Both the position numbers and the translations under genes were made by a program. Below are positions 43,100-51,064 of a stretch of DNA of 64,000 nucleotides, piece after piece. Below the pieces are notes generated by a model that made no database searches, had not been told where the DNA came from, and saw only the letters and a program-made list of their open reading frames with translations. The stretch covers positions 62,001-126,000 of the forward strand of contig NZ_JACSGR010000005.1 of NCBI RefSeq assembly GCF_016025525.2, given 5' to 3'. The stretch comes from Eikenella glucosivorans. GTDB lineage: Bacteria; Pseudomonadota; Gammaproteobacteria; Burkholderiales; Neisseriaceae. Position 1 is the stretch's first letter; each line of letters begins with the position of its first letter.

Positions 43100-43140
43100 A
43101 GGCTACCTGAAAAACAGCCGGCTTGATTTTCAGGTAGCCG
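43100..43140. terminator. Inverted DUS pair at left edge of AT-rich island
   Basis: AGGCTACCTGAAA 43100-43112 and TTTCAGGTAGCCG 43128-43140 (last base changed). GC-rich sequence ends here. Confidence 0.55.
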
Positions 43141-43152
43141 TTTGAACACGGA

Positions 43153-43164
43153 ATGGAGATTATT
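43153..43164 (+). repeat. 12-bp direct repeat, left copy
   Basis: ATGGAGATTATT, repeated exactly at 44342-44353. The two copies bracket the AT-rich segment. Confidence 0.7.
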
Positions 43165-43184
43165 AAGGCGACTGTTCAGCCTAA

Positions 43185-43460
43185 TTACGAATCAAACCAT
43201 ATCCTTCTCATTTCAGCGAGTAACTCGGGTGTAATCTCGTATCCCTGCGATTCTCCGATTACACTATCAATACCGCAATACGGGCACCAAGCAGTACAAA
43301 CACCGTCATCCTCAGGAATAAAATTTTCATCTTTCAACTTGCTGGATGAATAAATACGCTGGCAATAGAAACAGCCACATAATTGTTCTTTTTCTAGGGC
43401 AGATTTATTTTTAAAGCTGGCTGAATGGGCTTCAATGGCAATTTTTTTTAAATTTTGCAT
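43185..43460 (-). CDS. Small zinc-finger cytoplasmic protein, 91 aa
   Basis: Contains CGCFYC and CPYCGIDSVIGE, two CxxC-type knuckles that could bind zinc. The pattern (IAIEAHSASFKNK..., CPYCGIDSV, EMRRIWF) is one I associate with small proteins near toxin/immunity loci in Gram-negative bacteria, but its function is not established. AT-rich codon use unlike the flanking genes. Last of three same-strand small genes. Confidence 0.65.
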   Translation of the reverse strand: MQNLKKIAIEAHSASFKNKSALEKEQLCGCFYCQRIYSSSKLKDENFIPEDDGVCTAWCPYCGIDSVIGESQGYEITPELLAEMRRIWFDS

Positions 43461-43492
43461 ATTTTATTCCATTAAGTAATGCTATGTTCTGT

Positions 43493-44017
43493 TTAAGAAA
43501 AATCAAATGAATCTACATCATATTCTATTTTCAGTTTAGGTTGAAACTCTTGTTTTGTATCCAGGCTAACCAGTACTGGACAGAAATAAACGTGCTCTTC
43601 GATAGGAATATTTGTCCTAGGAGCTCCTATAAACAATCCTTTAATTTCTGGTGTGCTGCGGCTATCATATTTTTGCAGATCTTCTAATTTAAAACTAATA
43701 CTACTATCATAGATACTGTCATCATCACTATCATTTTTAAATTGTTTTAAAAGCATTGGATCATTTTCTGAGTTATAGCGTATAAAACCGTCTGAAAACA
43801 TTAATTCCAGCAGTTTGTCTGCTTGATAAAATTCCTCAGGCGCTTTCTCCCATTTGATTACTTGTTCAGGCATCAAACGAAGGCAGCCTGCCACATAAAT
43901 CGATACTTCTGCTTTGTTTAGTTTAGCTAGTATATTGCGGTTACTTACAGTGCAAACACGATATTCAGCAGGCTTTTCAGGTAGTAAACGGATAGTAATA
44001 CGTAATTTAGTTATCAT
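43493..44017 (-). CDS. Hypothetical protein of AT-rich island, 174 aa
   Basis: Soluble, acidic, strongly AT-rich coding (many AAA, TTA, ATA codons). N-terminal beta-rich stretch MITKLRITIRLLPEKPAEYRV; central DSDDDSIYDSSISF; C-terminal VYFCPVLVSLDTKQEF. Its ATG overlaps the stop of the upstream gene by 11 bp, so translation is probably coupled. Its N-terminal part resembles that neighbour (YRV...VS...LN...IY...G). Not assigned to a family; the setting suggests a horizontally acquired immunity-type gene. Confidence 0.6.
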   Translation of the reverse strand: MITKLRITIRLLPEKPAEYRVCTVSNRNILAKLNKAEVSIYVAGCLRLMPEQVIKWEKAPEEFYQADKLLELMFSDGFIRYNSENDPMLLKQFKNDSDDDSIYDSSISFKLEDLQKYDSRSTPEIKGLFIGAPRTNIPIEEHVYFCPVLVSLDTKQEFQPKLKIEYDVDSFDFS

Positions 44018-44240
44018 AGTTTTTTCCCCAAACTAATGGATAAGTAGCCATAGGTACAACTTGATAGCTAAGAAAATCATCGAGACAGCAGCCTACATAG
44101 CCACAAAGATAAATCTTTAGCTGATTTGGATTCAAACTGCTCAGCAATTTGGCAGGCAAGCTTATTTGGGATACATGTGGTCGAACACGGTAGCATTTTT
44201 TGCTGAAACAGCGGTAATAAACCAATACTATGGTGCGCAT
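44007..44240 (-). CDS. Hypothetical protein, 77 aa, possible paralogue of downstream gene
   Basis: From ATG 44240; a TTG at 44252 is an alternative. The segment ISLPAKLLSSLNPNQLKIY aligns with NRNILAKLNKAEVSIY of the downstream protein, suggesting duplication and shortening. Three cysteines (CGYVGCC). No signal peptide in this frame. Function unknown. Confidence 0.5.
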   Translation of the reverse strand: MRTIVLVYYRCFSKKCYRVRPHVSQISLPAKLLSSLNPNQLKIYLCGYVGCCLDDFLSYQVVPMATYPLVWGKNYDN

Positions 44241-44341
44241 TACAAGCTCCAATCATTATGAGCAAAGCCAGCACCAGTATCCGAGTAAAAACCTACGACG
44301 CTGGTGGGTTTTGCAATCGGTTAAAAATTAAATAAGGGGAT

Positions 44342-44353
44342 ATGGAGATTATT
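44342..44353 (+). repeat. 12-bp direct repeat, right copy
   Basis: ATGGAGATTATT, identical to 43153-43164; between the copies lie the three small AT-rich genes. Confidence 0.7.
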
Positions 44354-44520
44354 GTTCCAGAACGGAACTTAAATAAAGCTGCGAACGAGCTAAGAAATTA
44401 CGTTTTCAGTATAAGAAAAAATTAGATTTAAGGCAAGCAGTAACGAAAATTATCAGGCAAGCTATTGCAAAAATGGAACAAAACAGCCTAGGAAAAATAG
44501 CCTTCAGCCAGCCCAAATGA
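44342..44520 (+). pseudogene. Possible small gene broken by a one-base shift in an A6 run
   Basis: Starting ATGGAGATTATT (44342), the frame reads MEIIVPERNLNKAANELRNY..., and stops after IRKN at 44422. Stepping back one base at the AAAAAA run (44415-44420) continues KKLDLRQAVTKIIRQAIAK...SQPK to a TGA at 44520. The two halves join into a plausible 59-residue basic protein. It may be a pseudogene, a phase-variable homopolymer or programmed -1 slippage (A-AAA-AAT). Its end overlaps the arfA 3' end on the other strand. Confidence 0.35.
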
Positions 44521-44685
44521 AACGGGACGGTTTTCAAAACCGTCCCGCCATTTTTTGGCCGTTTGCCTGTGGTAGCTGCCTTTGCCTTTTTTCTTGCGTT
44601 CCACCTTGTGGCGGAACAGGTTGGAGCGCACCAGCGCCTTGAGCGCGTTGTCGCGGATTTTGCCTTTGTTGGTTTGGTGTGCCAT
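44488..44685 (-). CDS. arfA: Alternative ribosome-rescue factor A
   Basis: 65 aa: NKGKIRDNALKALVRSNLFRHKVERKKKGKGSYHRQ contains the ArfA core (NxGxIxDNAxxALxxxxLFRxxVExxKKGKGSYxR). ArfA recruits release factor 2 to ribosomes stalled on non-stop mRNA when trans-translation fails. Codons 47-55 form a perfect hairpin. In characterised arfA genes such a hairpin truncates the mRNA, so active, tail-less ArfA is made only when tmRNA does not tag it. Good AAGGAAAA site. The residues after the hairpin (FGLAEGYFS) are probably dispensable. Confidence 0.85.
   Translation of the reverse strand: MAHQTNKGKIRDNALKALVRSNLFRHKVERKKKGKGSYHRQTAKKWRDGFENRPVSFGLAEGYFS
44523..44547 (-). promoter_or_regulatory. 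Intragenic hairpin controlling arfA mRNA
   Basis: CGGGACGGTTTT and AAAACCGTCCCG are perfect 12-bp arms around a single base, beginning exactly at codon 47. It may be an RNase III target or an early terminator generating non-stop arfA mRNA. Confidence 0.75.
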
Positions 44686-44914
44686 GGGTTTTCCTTTGCT
44701 GTTGGCAGTATTGTAAAACGGACGGGCGCGGATTGTAGCGCGGGGCGGCGGGAAAGGCTACCTGAAAATGGATTGGTTTCGCAGAAACACCGGTATAGCC
44801 GAGCGCAACTGTATGGCCCATATTTTCAGGTAGCCGGTTGTGCCGGAGCAGGCAGGATGAGGGGCTACCTGAAAAATGGCGGGCAGGATGGTTTGCCCTG
44901 CGGCAGTTTGGTTT

Positions 44915-45655
44915 TCAGGTAGCCGGTTTGTCCTGCCGCCGCTCGTTGAAAAAGCGTTGCAGGAGCCGCGAGCTTTCGTCGGCCAGGATGCCGCCCAATA
45001 CGGCGGTGTGCGGGTTGAGCGCTTTGTGGGCAAACAGGTCGAGCACGCTGCCGGCGGCACCGCTTTTCGGTTCGGCGGCGGCATAAACCAGCCGGCGGAT
45101 GCGCGACTGCATGATGGCGCCGGCGCACATGCTGCACGGTTCGAGGGTAACGTAGAGGTCGCAGCCGTCGAGGCGGTAGTTGCCGAGCTTTCTGCCTGCT
45201 TCGGTGAGGGCGAGGATTTCGGCGTGGCGGCACACGCTGTGCCCGCTGATGCAGGCGTTGGCACCGCTGCCGACGATTTCGCCACGTCGCACCACCACGG
45301 CGCCCACCGGCACTTCGCCTGCCGCGGCGGCCTGCCCGGCCTGTTGCAATGCCTGCCGCATCCAATGCGCCATGTCGTCGGCCGGAGGGAAAACGGCCAC
45401 GGGGCGGTGCGCCCGCAAGCGGCTGCGCCATTGGGCTTTCTCACCGTCGTTGAGGTGGCCAGTGCGCCCTTCGGCCAGTAAAACGAGTTGCCACAGGGTG
45501 GATTCGGTAACGGTGAGCCCGGCGGCTTTGAGCAGCAAAAAGGCGGCGGCGGGGCCGGTGCGGCGCAGGGCGGAAGTGTTGGCAATGCCGAGCTGGAGCA
45601 GGGTATGCCGGGTTTGCGGGGCGAGCGGCGGGGTGGTGAGGGGGATGGCGGGCAT
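44915..45655 (-). CDS. tadA: tRNA-specific adenosine deaminase with N-terminal TfoX-like domain
   Basis: 246 aa, longer than the usual 150-170. Residues about 1-85 (RHTLLQLGIANTSALRRTGPAAAFLLLKAAG) resemble a TfoX C-terminal helical domain. The deaminase follows from about 95. Zinc and catalytic residues are His144-Ala-Glu146, Cys174 and Cys177 (PCSMC). TadA converts A34 to inosine in tRNA-Arg(ACG). The fusion is also known from Neisseria TadA. The C-terminus and stop (K-P-A-T-stop) are written by a DUS (44913-44925). Confidence 0.92.
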   Translation of the reverse strand: MPAIPLTTPPLAPQTRHTLLQLGIANTSALRRTGPAAAFLLLKAAGLTVTESTLWQLVLLAEGRTGHLNDGEKAQWRSRLRAHRPVAVFPPADDMAHWMRQALQQAGQAAAAGEVPVGAVVVRRGEIVGSGANACISGHSVCRHAEILALTEAGRKLGNYRLDGCDLYVTLEPCSMCAGAIMQSRIRRLVYAAAEPKSGAAGSVLDLFAHKALNPHTAVLGGILADESSRLLQRFFNERRQDKPAT

Positions 45656-46032
45656 ATTGTGATGGAGCGTGCGGAGTGGCCGACATCATAGGGTGCGGCG
45701 GGGTTTCGGGCAAGATGTGGTGGTGGGCGGCAGAAAGAAAGGCTATGGAGGATTAACTTCATTCCTGCTGCGATGCCTGCCCGCTGGCTGATATTGAAAG
45801 TGGGTAATCTGCTGGCTGAAAACCGCATCGCTGCCATGCCGAATGTTTTTGGCGGCCTGTCGGATTTTGTTTTTCAGGTAGCCTCAAAGGTGCTGGCCTG
45901 CCTTGCAAGGCAGTGGGTAAATCGGGTAAGCTTGGCTGCCTTTGGCAGCCAGAACCGGCTGCTTATTTTTGATTGTGTTTCCAGCGGCTTGCTTTTCCGG
46001 CAGGCCGCTATTCAGCACGAATACTGAAATTT
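45656..46032. other. Non-coding region with hairpin between tadA and DUF535 gene
   Basis: A lone DUS (45872-45884), the palindrome CCTTGCAAGG (45901-45910) and a strong hairpin TGGCTGCC-TTT-GGCAGCCA (45933-45951) occur here. The open frame at 45773-46027 translates these repeats and is not credible. Promoters for both divergent genes must lie here, but I could not identify them. Confidence 0.5.
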
Positions 46033-46914
46033 ATGCCTGATTTGTTTCATTTTCCCACTTTCGACGAGCAATATCCCAACCTGCGCGAGCGCGGCCTGCG
46101 CAAATATGCGGTGGTGTATCTGCGCGACAAAATCCAGCGCCTGCTGGCGCGGCGGCAGTGCAATCAATTTACCGAATTCATCAACCGACACCCGATGTGG
46201 GCGCCTATTTTCCAGCGCAACCCTTATGTTGCACGCTCTGTATTGGATACCTATGCGGATAAGCGGTTTGGCAAGGCGGAGCGTTTGCAAGCGCTGGTGG
46301 ACAACTTTACTTTGGCCGAAACCAAGCCTTCCGCCGAAAAATGGCAGGAATGGGTGTCGCAGCGTACAGTTGTGTTTAATCGCCCTACGGCAGATCTTTA
46401 TATCAGCTTGAGTGTTGATCCGCGAGACCCGCTTGAAGGATTCTTCCTGGTGAGCCTGCAAAGCACCGAGCGCAGCCGCATTTACGATGCCGTGTTCAGC
46501 TTTGTTGCGCCCAACGGCCTGCTGATTACCTCCATCCAGGGCCCGCACAGCGAAGACGCGCCCGAGTTGATCCGCCACACCACCAAACAGCTGCACGGCG
46601 TGCGGCCGATGTTTATGATGGTGAACGTGTTCAAGCTGATGGCCGCCGAGCTGGGCTGCGAGCTCTACGGCATCCCGCACAAAAGCCAGGCCAAATTCCG
46701 CTGGAACGACTCCAGCCGCCTGCTGTTCAACTACGACGCCTTCTGGCAGGAAAACCAAGGCCGGCTGGATGCCAACGGTTATTGGCGCCTGCCCGCGCAA
46801 ATCGAGCGCACACCGCTGGAAGACATCCAAAGTAAAAAACGCTCGATGTACCGTAAGCGCTATGAAATGCTAGACACGCTGGAGCAGGATATCCGCCGCT
46901 TTTTCCGTTCGTGA
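46033..46914 (+). CDS. VirK/YbjX (DUF535) family protein
   Basis: 293 aa from ATG 46033. The C-terminal half carries the DUF535 pattern ELYGIPHKSQAKFRWNDSSRLLFNYDAFW and YRKRYEMLDTLEQDI. Members include Shigella VirK and Salmonella YbjX, linked to virulence and outer-membrane or peptide-resistance phenotypes without a known biochemical activity. No signal peptide. Monocistronic, followed by DUS pairs. Confidence 0.85.
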   Translation: MPDLFHFPTFDEQYPNLRERGLRKYAVVYLRDKIQRLLARRQCNQFTEFINRHPMWAPIFQRNPYVARSVLDTYADKRFGKAERLQALVDNFTLAETKPSAEKWQEWVSQRTVVFNRPTADLYISLSVDPRDPLEGFFLVSLQSTERSRIYDAVFSFVAPNGLLITSIQGPHSEDAPELIRHTTKQLHGVRPMFMMVNVFKLMAAELGCELYGIPHKSQAKFRWNDSSRLLFNYDAFWQENQGRLDANGYWRLPAQIERTPLEDIQSKKRSMYRKRYEMLDTLEQDIRRFFRS

Positions 46915-46949
46915 AGCGGTGCGTTTGATGCTTTGAATAGGCCCGTTGT

Positions 46950-46988
46950 TTTCAGGTAGCCTCCAAACCGCTGGGAGGCTACCTGAAA
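46950..46988. terminator. Inverted DUS pair after DUF535 gene
   Basis: TTTCAGGTAGCCTCC and GGAGGCTACCTGAAA form a 15-bp stem at 46950-46988. Confidence 0.6.
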
Positions 46989-47075
46989 CTTTTGTGCGGC
47001 AGATTGATGTTTCGGCGGAATCCGGGTTGAGGTTTGGCAGGGCGGCATGCCCGCCCCGAAATCTGAGCCCCGTAT

Positions 47076-47115
47076 TTTCAGGTAGCCTTTCTTGGCTGTA
47101 ACAGGCTACCTGAAA
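47076..47115. terminator. Inverted DUS pair after nth
   Basis: TTTCAGGTAGCCT 47076-47088 and AGGCTACCTGAAA 47103-47115, beyond the nth stop on the minus strand. Confidence 0.6.
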
Positions 47116-47143
47116 AATATGGGGCTGTTCGTGCTGCTTATGC

Positions 47144-47776
47144 CTAAACCGTTTTGCCTTTGTATTCGCACAGGTCGTATACGATGCATTCGTGGCACAG
47201 CGGTTTTTGCGCCTTGCAGGTGTAGCGGCCGTGCAGGATGAGCCAGTGGTGGGCATTGAGCAGGAATTCTTTGGGCACGAGGCGCATGAGCTTGTCTTCC
47301 ACTTCGCGCACGTTTTTGCCGGGGGCGAGGTTCATGCGGTTGGCCACGCGGAAGATGTGGGTGTCCACGGCCATGGTGGGCTGGCCGAAGGCGGTGTTGA
47401 GCACGACGTTGGCGGTTTTGCGCCCGACGCCGGGCAGGGCTTCGAGCTCTTCGCGGGTGCGCGGCACTTGACCGTGGTGTTTTTCCAAAAGCAGGCGGCA
47501 GGTGGCGATGATGTGTTTGGATTTGGTTTGGTAGAGGCCGATGGTGCGGGTGTATTCCATCAGGCGTTCCAGGCCTAAATCGAGGATGGCTTGGGGGGTG
47601 TTGGCCACGGGGAAGAGTTTGGCGGTGGCTTTGTTGACGCCTTTGTCGGTGGCTTGGGCGGAGAGGAGGACGGCGATGAGGAGCTCGAAGGGGCTGTGGA
47701 AGACGAGTTCGGTGGTGGGGTGGGGGTCGGCGGTGCGCAGGCGTTGGAAGATTTCGCGGCGTTTTTGTGCGTTCAT
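47144..47776 (-). CDS. nth: Endonuclease III (DNA glycosylase/AP lyase)
   Basis: 210 aa. The helix-hairpin-helix motif LPGVGRKTANVVLNTAFG includes the catalytic Lys, and VDTHIFRVANR holds the catalytic Asp. The C-terminal cluster C-x6-C-x2-C-x5-C (CKAQKPLCHECIVYDLC) binds 4Fe-4S. It removes oxidised pyrimidines. On the same strand 103 bp after mltD. Confidence 0.96.
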   Translation of the reverse strand: MNAQKRREIFQRLRTADPHPTTELVFHSPFELLIAVLLSAQATDKGVNKATAKLFPVANTPQAILDLGLERLMEYTRTIGLYQTKSKHIIATCRLLLEKHHGQVPRTREELEALPGVGRKTANVVLNTAFGQPTMAVDTHIFRVANRMNLAPGKNVREVEDKLMRLVPKEFLLNAHHWLILHGRYTCKAQKPLCHECIVYDLCEYKGKTV

Positions 47777-47823
47777 GGTTGCTTGGATACTGCTTGGTTT
47801 GATGTGTTGAATAGGGGTTCAAA

Positions 47824-47859
47824 TATTTTCAGGTAGCCTTTGGAGGCTACCTGAAAATA
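47824..47859. terminator. DUS hairpin after mltD
   Basis: ATATTTTCAGGTAGCCT and AGGCTACCTGAAAATAT (47824-47859) are extended arms around a 4-nt loop. Confidence 0.65.
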
Positions 47860-47879
47860 TGGCGGGGCTAGGCTGGCAA

Positions 47880-50153
47880 TCAGGTGCCGCCGGATACGCG
47901 CAGCCTTTGGCCGGGGTGCAGCGTGCTGCCGCTGAGGTTGTTGCTGCGTTTGATGTCGGCCACGGAGGTGTTGTAGCGGCGGGCGATGGATTGCAGGGTG
48001 TCGCCGCTGCGCACGGTGTGGGAGACGGTTTGCTGGCGGGCATTGCGGCTGTTGTTGCGTTCGTTGCGGCTGTCGGCGCGGTTGCCGTTGCGTTCGCTAC
48101 GTTCGTTGCGGCTGTTGCTGCGGTTGTCGGCATGGCGGGCGGCGGTCTGGCTGTTGTTGCCGGAAGCGGCGCTCACGCGCAGCACTTGGCCGGGGCGGAT
48201 ATTGTTGCCGCGGATGTTGTTGGCGCGGCTCAGTTCGGCTACGTCTATATTGTAGCGGCGGGCGATGCCGTAGAGCGATTCGCCGGCCTGTACTTTGTGG
48301 GTGACGGTTTGGTTGGCACGGCGCTGTGCCTGCTGTTCTTGGCGAGCGGCGCGGCGTTGTTCGGCACCGGTGTTGCTGGCGAGGCGGGCAAAGCCGGCAT
48401 TGGCCGGGCGGCGTGCTTCGGCTTGGGCTTGTGCGCGGGCTTCGGCGGCTTCGCTTTGTGCCAATGAGGCGCGTACGGAGGCGGCGGCGCGTTCGGCGAT
48501 TTCGGCATCGGAATCGGCCGGGGTTTCTTGGCTGGCGGAAGTGTTGCCTGCCAGAGCCATCAGCGGGTCGGGCTGGGTTGGGACGGCGGTGTTGCCGGCC
48601 AGGGCGGATTCGGTGTCGTTGCCGTCGTCGGCCGGGTTGCCGGCGAGGGTGGCGGAGTCGGGTGCGGTATGGGTGGGTGTGGGAGCGGCAATGGCTGCTG
48701 CCGCGGGCGCCGGCTGAGCGGAGGCTAGCTGAACGGCCGGAGCCGGCGTGTGGCTGGGATTAGCTCCAGCAGCGGTGTTGTTCGCCGCCGGGGCAGAAGT
48801 GTTTTGTGACAGCTGTACCGTCAGCTGGCTGCGGGCAGGCACAGGCTCAGGCACGGCGGCGGGTTTGGCGGGGGCAACGTATGGGGCGGGTGCCGGCTCG
48901 TTGCGGGCGAAGTTGCTGTTGCGTGCGGGTTCGGGCTGGGGATTGCCGCTGTTTTGGCGGATCAGGCGGCCGAGCGGGTCGTCGGCGGGTTTGTTGTCGG
49001 CCAGCATCTGCACGCCGCGGCCGAGCTGGCTGTTGTTCAGGCTGTTTTTGGCCACGAGGATGGGCAGGCCGGCGCGGATGGTGTTGCCGCTTAAGCCGTT
49101 GGTGCGGCGCAAATCGCCCACGCTGATGCCGCTGCGGTCGGCGATGTCGCTGAGGGTGGTGGCGCCGTCGGCACGCAGGATGTCGTAGGAAAGCAGGGAT
49201 TCTTTGGGCGCGCTACGCAGGTTGCGCTCGAAGGCATTTACGGCGCCCACGGGCAGCAGCAGCTTGCGTTGGCCGTCTTCGGGCAGGAACACGGGCACTT
49301 TAAAGCTGGGGTTCAGCGCCTCAAATTCGGCCTGGCTGATGTTGGCCAGGCGGGTGATGGCGTTGATGTCCATCGGGCTGTCGATGTTGATGGCTTGGAA
49401 ATAGGGCTTGTTTTCGATGTTGGATAGGTTCAGGCCAAACACCTGCGGATTGTTCACCAAGTTGCGCACGGCGAGGAGTTTGGGCACATAATTGCGCGTT
49501 TCGTTCGGCATGTTGAGGTTTTCGTATACCGGCTCCAGACCCTGGTTGCGGGCACGGTTTACGGCACGGCTGACGTTGCCTTCGCCCCAGTTGTAGGCGG
49601 CCAGCGCGAGCGACCAGTCGCCGAACATGTTGTGCAGGTATTGCAGGTAGTTTAGCGCGGCATCGGTGGAAGCGTAGATGTCGTGGCGGCCGTCGTAGAT
49701 GTTGTTTTGCGCCAGGCCGTAATGGCGGCCGGTGGCGGGCATAAACTGCCACAGGCCGGAGGCGCCCACGGGGGAGCGGGCTTTGGTGACAAATGCGCTC
49801 TCGATAAACGGCAACAGAGCGATTTCGGAGGGCATGTTACGCTTTTCCACTTCGGAGAGAATGTGGTAAAGATAGGGACGGCTGCGCTCCACGGTGCGGT
49901 TGAAATAGGCGCTGCGGGTGCTGTAGTAGGTTTCGTGGCGGCGCACGATTTCAGGATTGACTTCGCTCATTCGGAAGTCTTTACGCATGCGTCCCCACAG
50001 GTTGTTGTAGTTGGAAGAGGGGTTGCGCAGGATGGCGGCGTTGAGGTTGGTGATGGCGGAGGCGACTTGCTCGGCCGTGTAGGTTTGCGCCAAAGCGGAT
50101 GTGGGGAAGCCTAAGCTTAAGACGGCAAGGGAAAGAAGTTTGAATTTGCTCAT
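47880..50153 (-). CDS. mltD: Membrane-bound lytic transglycosylase D with LysM repeats
   Basis: 757 aa. Signal peptide (MSKFKLLSLAVLSLGFPTSALA), no lipobox. The SLT catalytic domain has Glu118 in LLPFIESAF, then ASGLWQFMPATGRHYGL and AAYNWGEGNVSRA. A degenerate LysM sits near residue 330 (YDILRADGATTLSDIADRSG) and two clear LysM near the C-terminus (VQAGESLYGIARRYNIDV; VRSGDTLQSIARRYNTSV). They are joined by a long Pro/Ala-rich linker and an Asn/Arg-rich spacer. It cleaves glycan strands to 1,6-anhydroMurNAc products, the feedstock of NagZ. Longer than E. coli MltD (about 450 aa) because of the linkers. Confidence 0.93.
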   Translation of the reverse strand: MSKFKLLSLAVLSLGFPTSALAQTYTAEQVASAITNLNAAILRNPSSNYNNLWGRMRKDFRMSEVNPEIVRRHETYYSTRSAYFNRTVERSRPYLYHILSEVEKRNMPSEIALLPFIESAFVTKARSPVGASGLWQFMPATGRHYGLAQNNIYDGRHDIYASTDAALNYLQYLHNMFGDWSLALAAYNWGEGNVSRAVNRARNQGLEPVYENLNMPNETRNYVPKLLAVRNLVNNPQVFGLNLSNIENKPYFQAINIDSPMDINAITRLANISQAEFEALNPSFKVPVFLPEDGQRKLLLPVGAVNAFERNLRSAPKESLLSYDILRADGATTLSDIADRSGISVGDLRRTNGLSGNTIRAGLPILVAKNSLNNSQLGRGVQMLADNKPADDPLGRLIRQNSGNPQPEPARNSNFARNEPAPAPYVAPAKPAAVPEPVPARSQLTVQLSQNTSAPAANNTAAGANPSHTPAPAVQLASAQPAPAAAAIAAPTPTHTAPDSATLAGNPADDGNDTESALAGNTAVPTQPDPLMALAGNTSASQETPADSDAEIAERAAASVRASLAQSEAAEARAQAQAEARRPANAGFARLASNTGAEQRRAARQEQQAQRRANQTVTHKVQAGESLYGIARRYNIDVAELSRANNIRGNNIRPGQVLRVSAASGNNSQTAARHADNRSNSRNERSERNGNRADSRNERNNSRNARQQTVSHTVRSGDTLQSIARRYNTSVADIKRSNNLSGSTLHPGQRLRVSGGT

Positions 50154-50297
50154 GGCAGGGCTGGTCTGCTTGATTTAACGTTATGATTAGCTAAAATTTT
50201 TTGGATATTAAAGGCTGGGTTGTGGCGGTGTCAAGCCGCAGGCGGGACGTTTTCGCTTGGTTTACATGGAAAAACGGAATGATAGCACGAGGACAGC

Positions 50298-51002
50298 ATG
50301 ATAGAGGAATTTAGATTGGCCGCTTGGTTGGACGAAACCGCGCCGGGAGGCTACCTGAAAAAGCTGGAACAGGAGTTTTTTAGCGGCCAGCTGGATGACG
50401 GGTGCGGCCTTGCCGTGGCGGCTTCGTTTGCCGAGTGGGGCTGCTGGCCGGAACGGGTGTTGCGGCTGGGGCGGGATACGGGCGCGGCGGAAGTGCGCTG
50501 CGCGCTGCCGCAGCTACCGCTGGCTTCGGGCAGCGTGCGGGTGTTGCTGCTGCCGCACGGTTTGGAGCTGTGCGGGCGGCCGCAGGAACTTTTGCTGGAA
50601 TGTTTTCGTGTGTTGGCGCCGTATGGGCGGCTGGTGTTGAGCGGGTTTAACCCGTATTCGCTGTGGCGCCTGGGGCTACCTGAAAAAGATTTGGGCCTGC
50701 GGAGGAATGCCTTGCCGCTGCCGCAGGTGCGCAAGCTGCTGGATAAAACGGGGTTTCGGCCGGAATTGGGGCGCTTTATGGCTTATGTGCCACCGTTTGC
50801 GGGGGAGGGGGCGTTGCGGCGCTGGCGCTTTATGGAGCTGGCGGGCAACCGCTGGTGGCCGACGGCTGCGGCGGTTTACGGCTTGGTGGCGGTGAAAACG
50901 GTGTATCCGCTCACGCCGCTGCCGGAAAAGGCGGGCAGGCTGCGGGAAGAGGGCGGGCTGTCGCTGTTGCCGGGGAATTGTCGGCAGGGGCGAACAGGGT
51001 AA
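50298..51002 (+). CDS. SAM-dependent methyltransferase, YafS-like
   Basis: 234 aa. A class I methyltransferase type 11 core is visible downstream of the motif I region (LPLASGSVRVLLLPHGLELCGRP; FRVLAPYGRLVLSGFNPYSLWRLG). The glycine-rich SAM loop is weak (VLRLGRDTGAAEV). In E. coli a similar gene (yafS) lies close to mltD, and here it is divergent from mltD, supporting orthology. Two DUS-type sequences are translated within it (GGYLKK and GLPEK). GAGGA site before the ATG. Substrate unknown. Confidence 0.75.
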   Translation: MIEEFRLAAWLDETAPGGYLKKLEQEFFSGQLDDGCGLAVAASFAEWGCWPERVLRLGRDTGAAEVRCALPQLPLASGSVRVLLLPHGLELCGRPQELLLECFRVLAPYGRLVLSGFNPYSLWRLGLPEKDLGLRRNALPLPQVRKLLDKTGFRPELGRFMAYVPPFAGEGALRRWRFMELAGNRWWPTAAAVYGLVAVKTVYPLTPLPEKAGRLREEGGLSLLPGNCRQGRTG

Positions 51003-51023
51003 AACAATTATGGTAAAAACTGT

Positions 51024-51052
51024 TGTGCTGGGCGGGGGGCTTCAGTATAATC
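51024..51052 (+). promoter_or_regulatory. Sigma-70 promoter of tRNA-Ser
   Basis: TTGTGC (51024-51029), 17-bp spacer, TATAAT (51047-51052), then a GC-rich discriminator CCGCGC, typical of stable-RNA promoters. Confidence 0.8.
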
Positions 51053-51064
51053 CGCGCTTACCTT

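Noticed and set aside
43153..43353. 66-codon frame MEIIKATVQPNYES... on the + strand
   Set aside because: It lies opposite the CxxC zinc-finger gene, whose motifs are more convincing; only its first 12 bases match the other repeat copy.
44077..44274. 65-codon minus-strand frame beginning with a lipoprotein-like MLALLIMIGAC
   Set aside because: The overlapping frame 44007-44240 resembles the downstream gene and couples to its start, so it is preferred; a frameshifted lipoprotein start is not excluded.
45773..46027. 84-codon frame upstream of the DUF535 gene
   Set aside because: It reads through a DUS and a perfect hairpin and lacks a ribosome-binding site.
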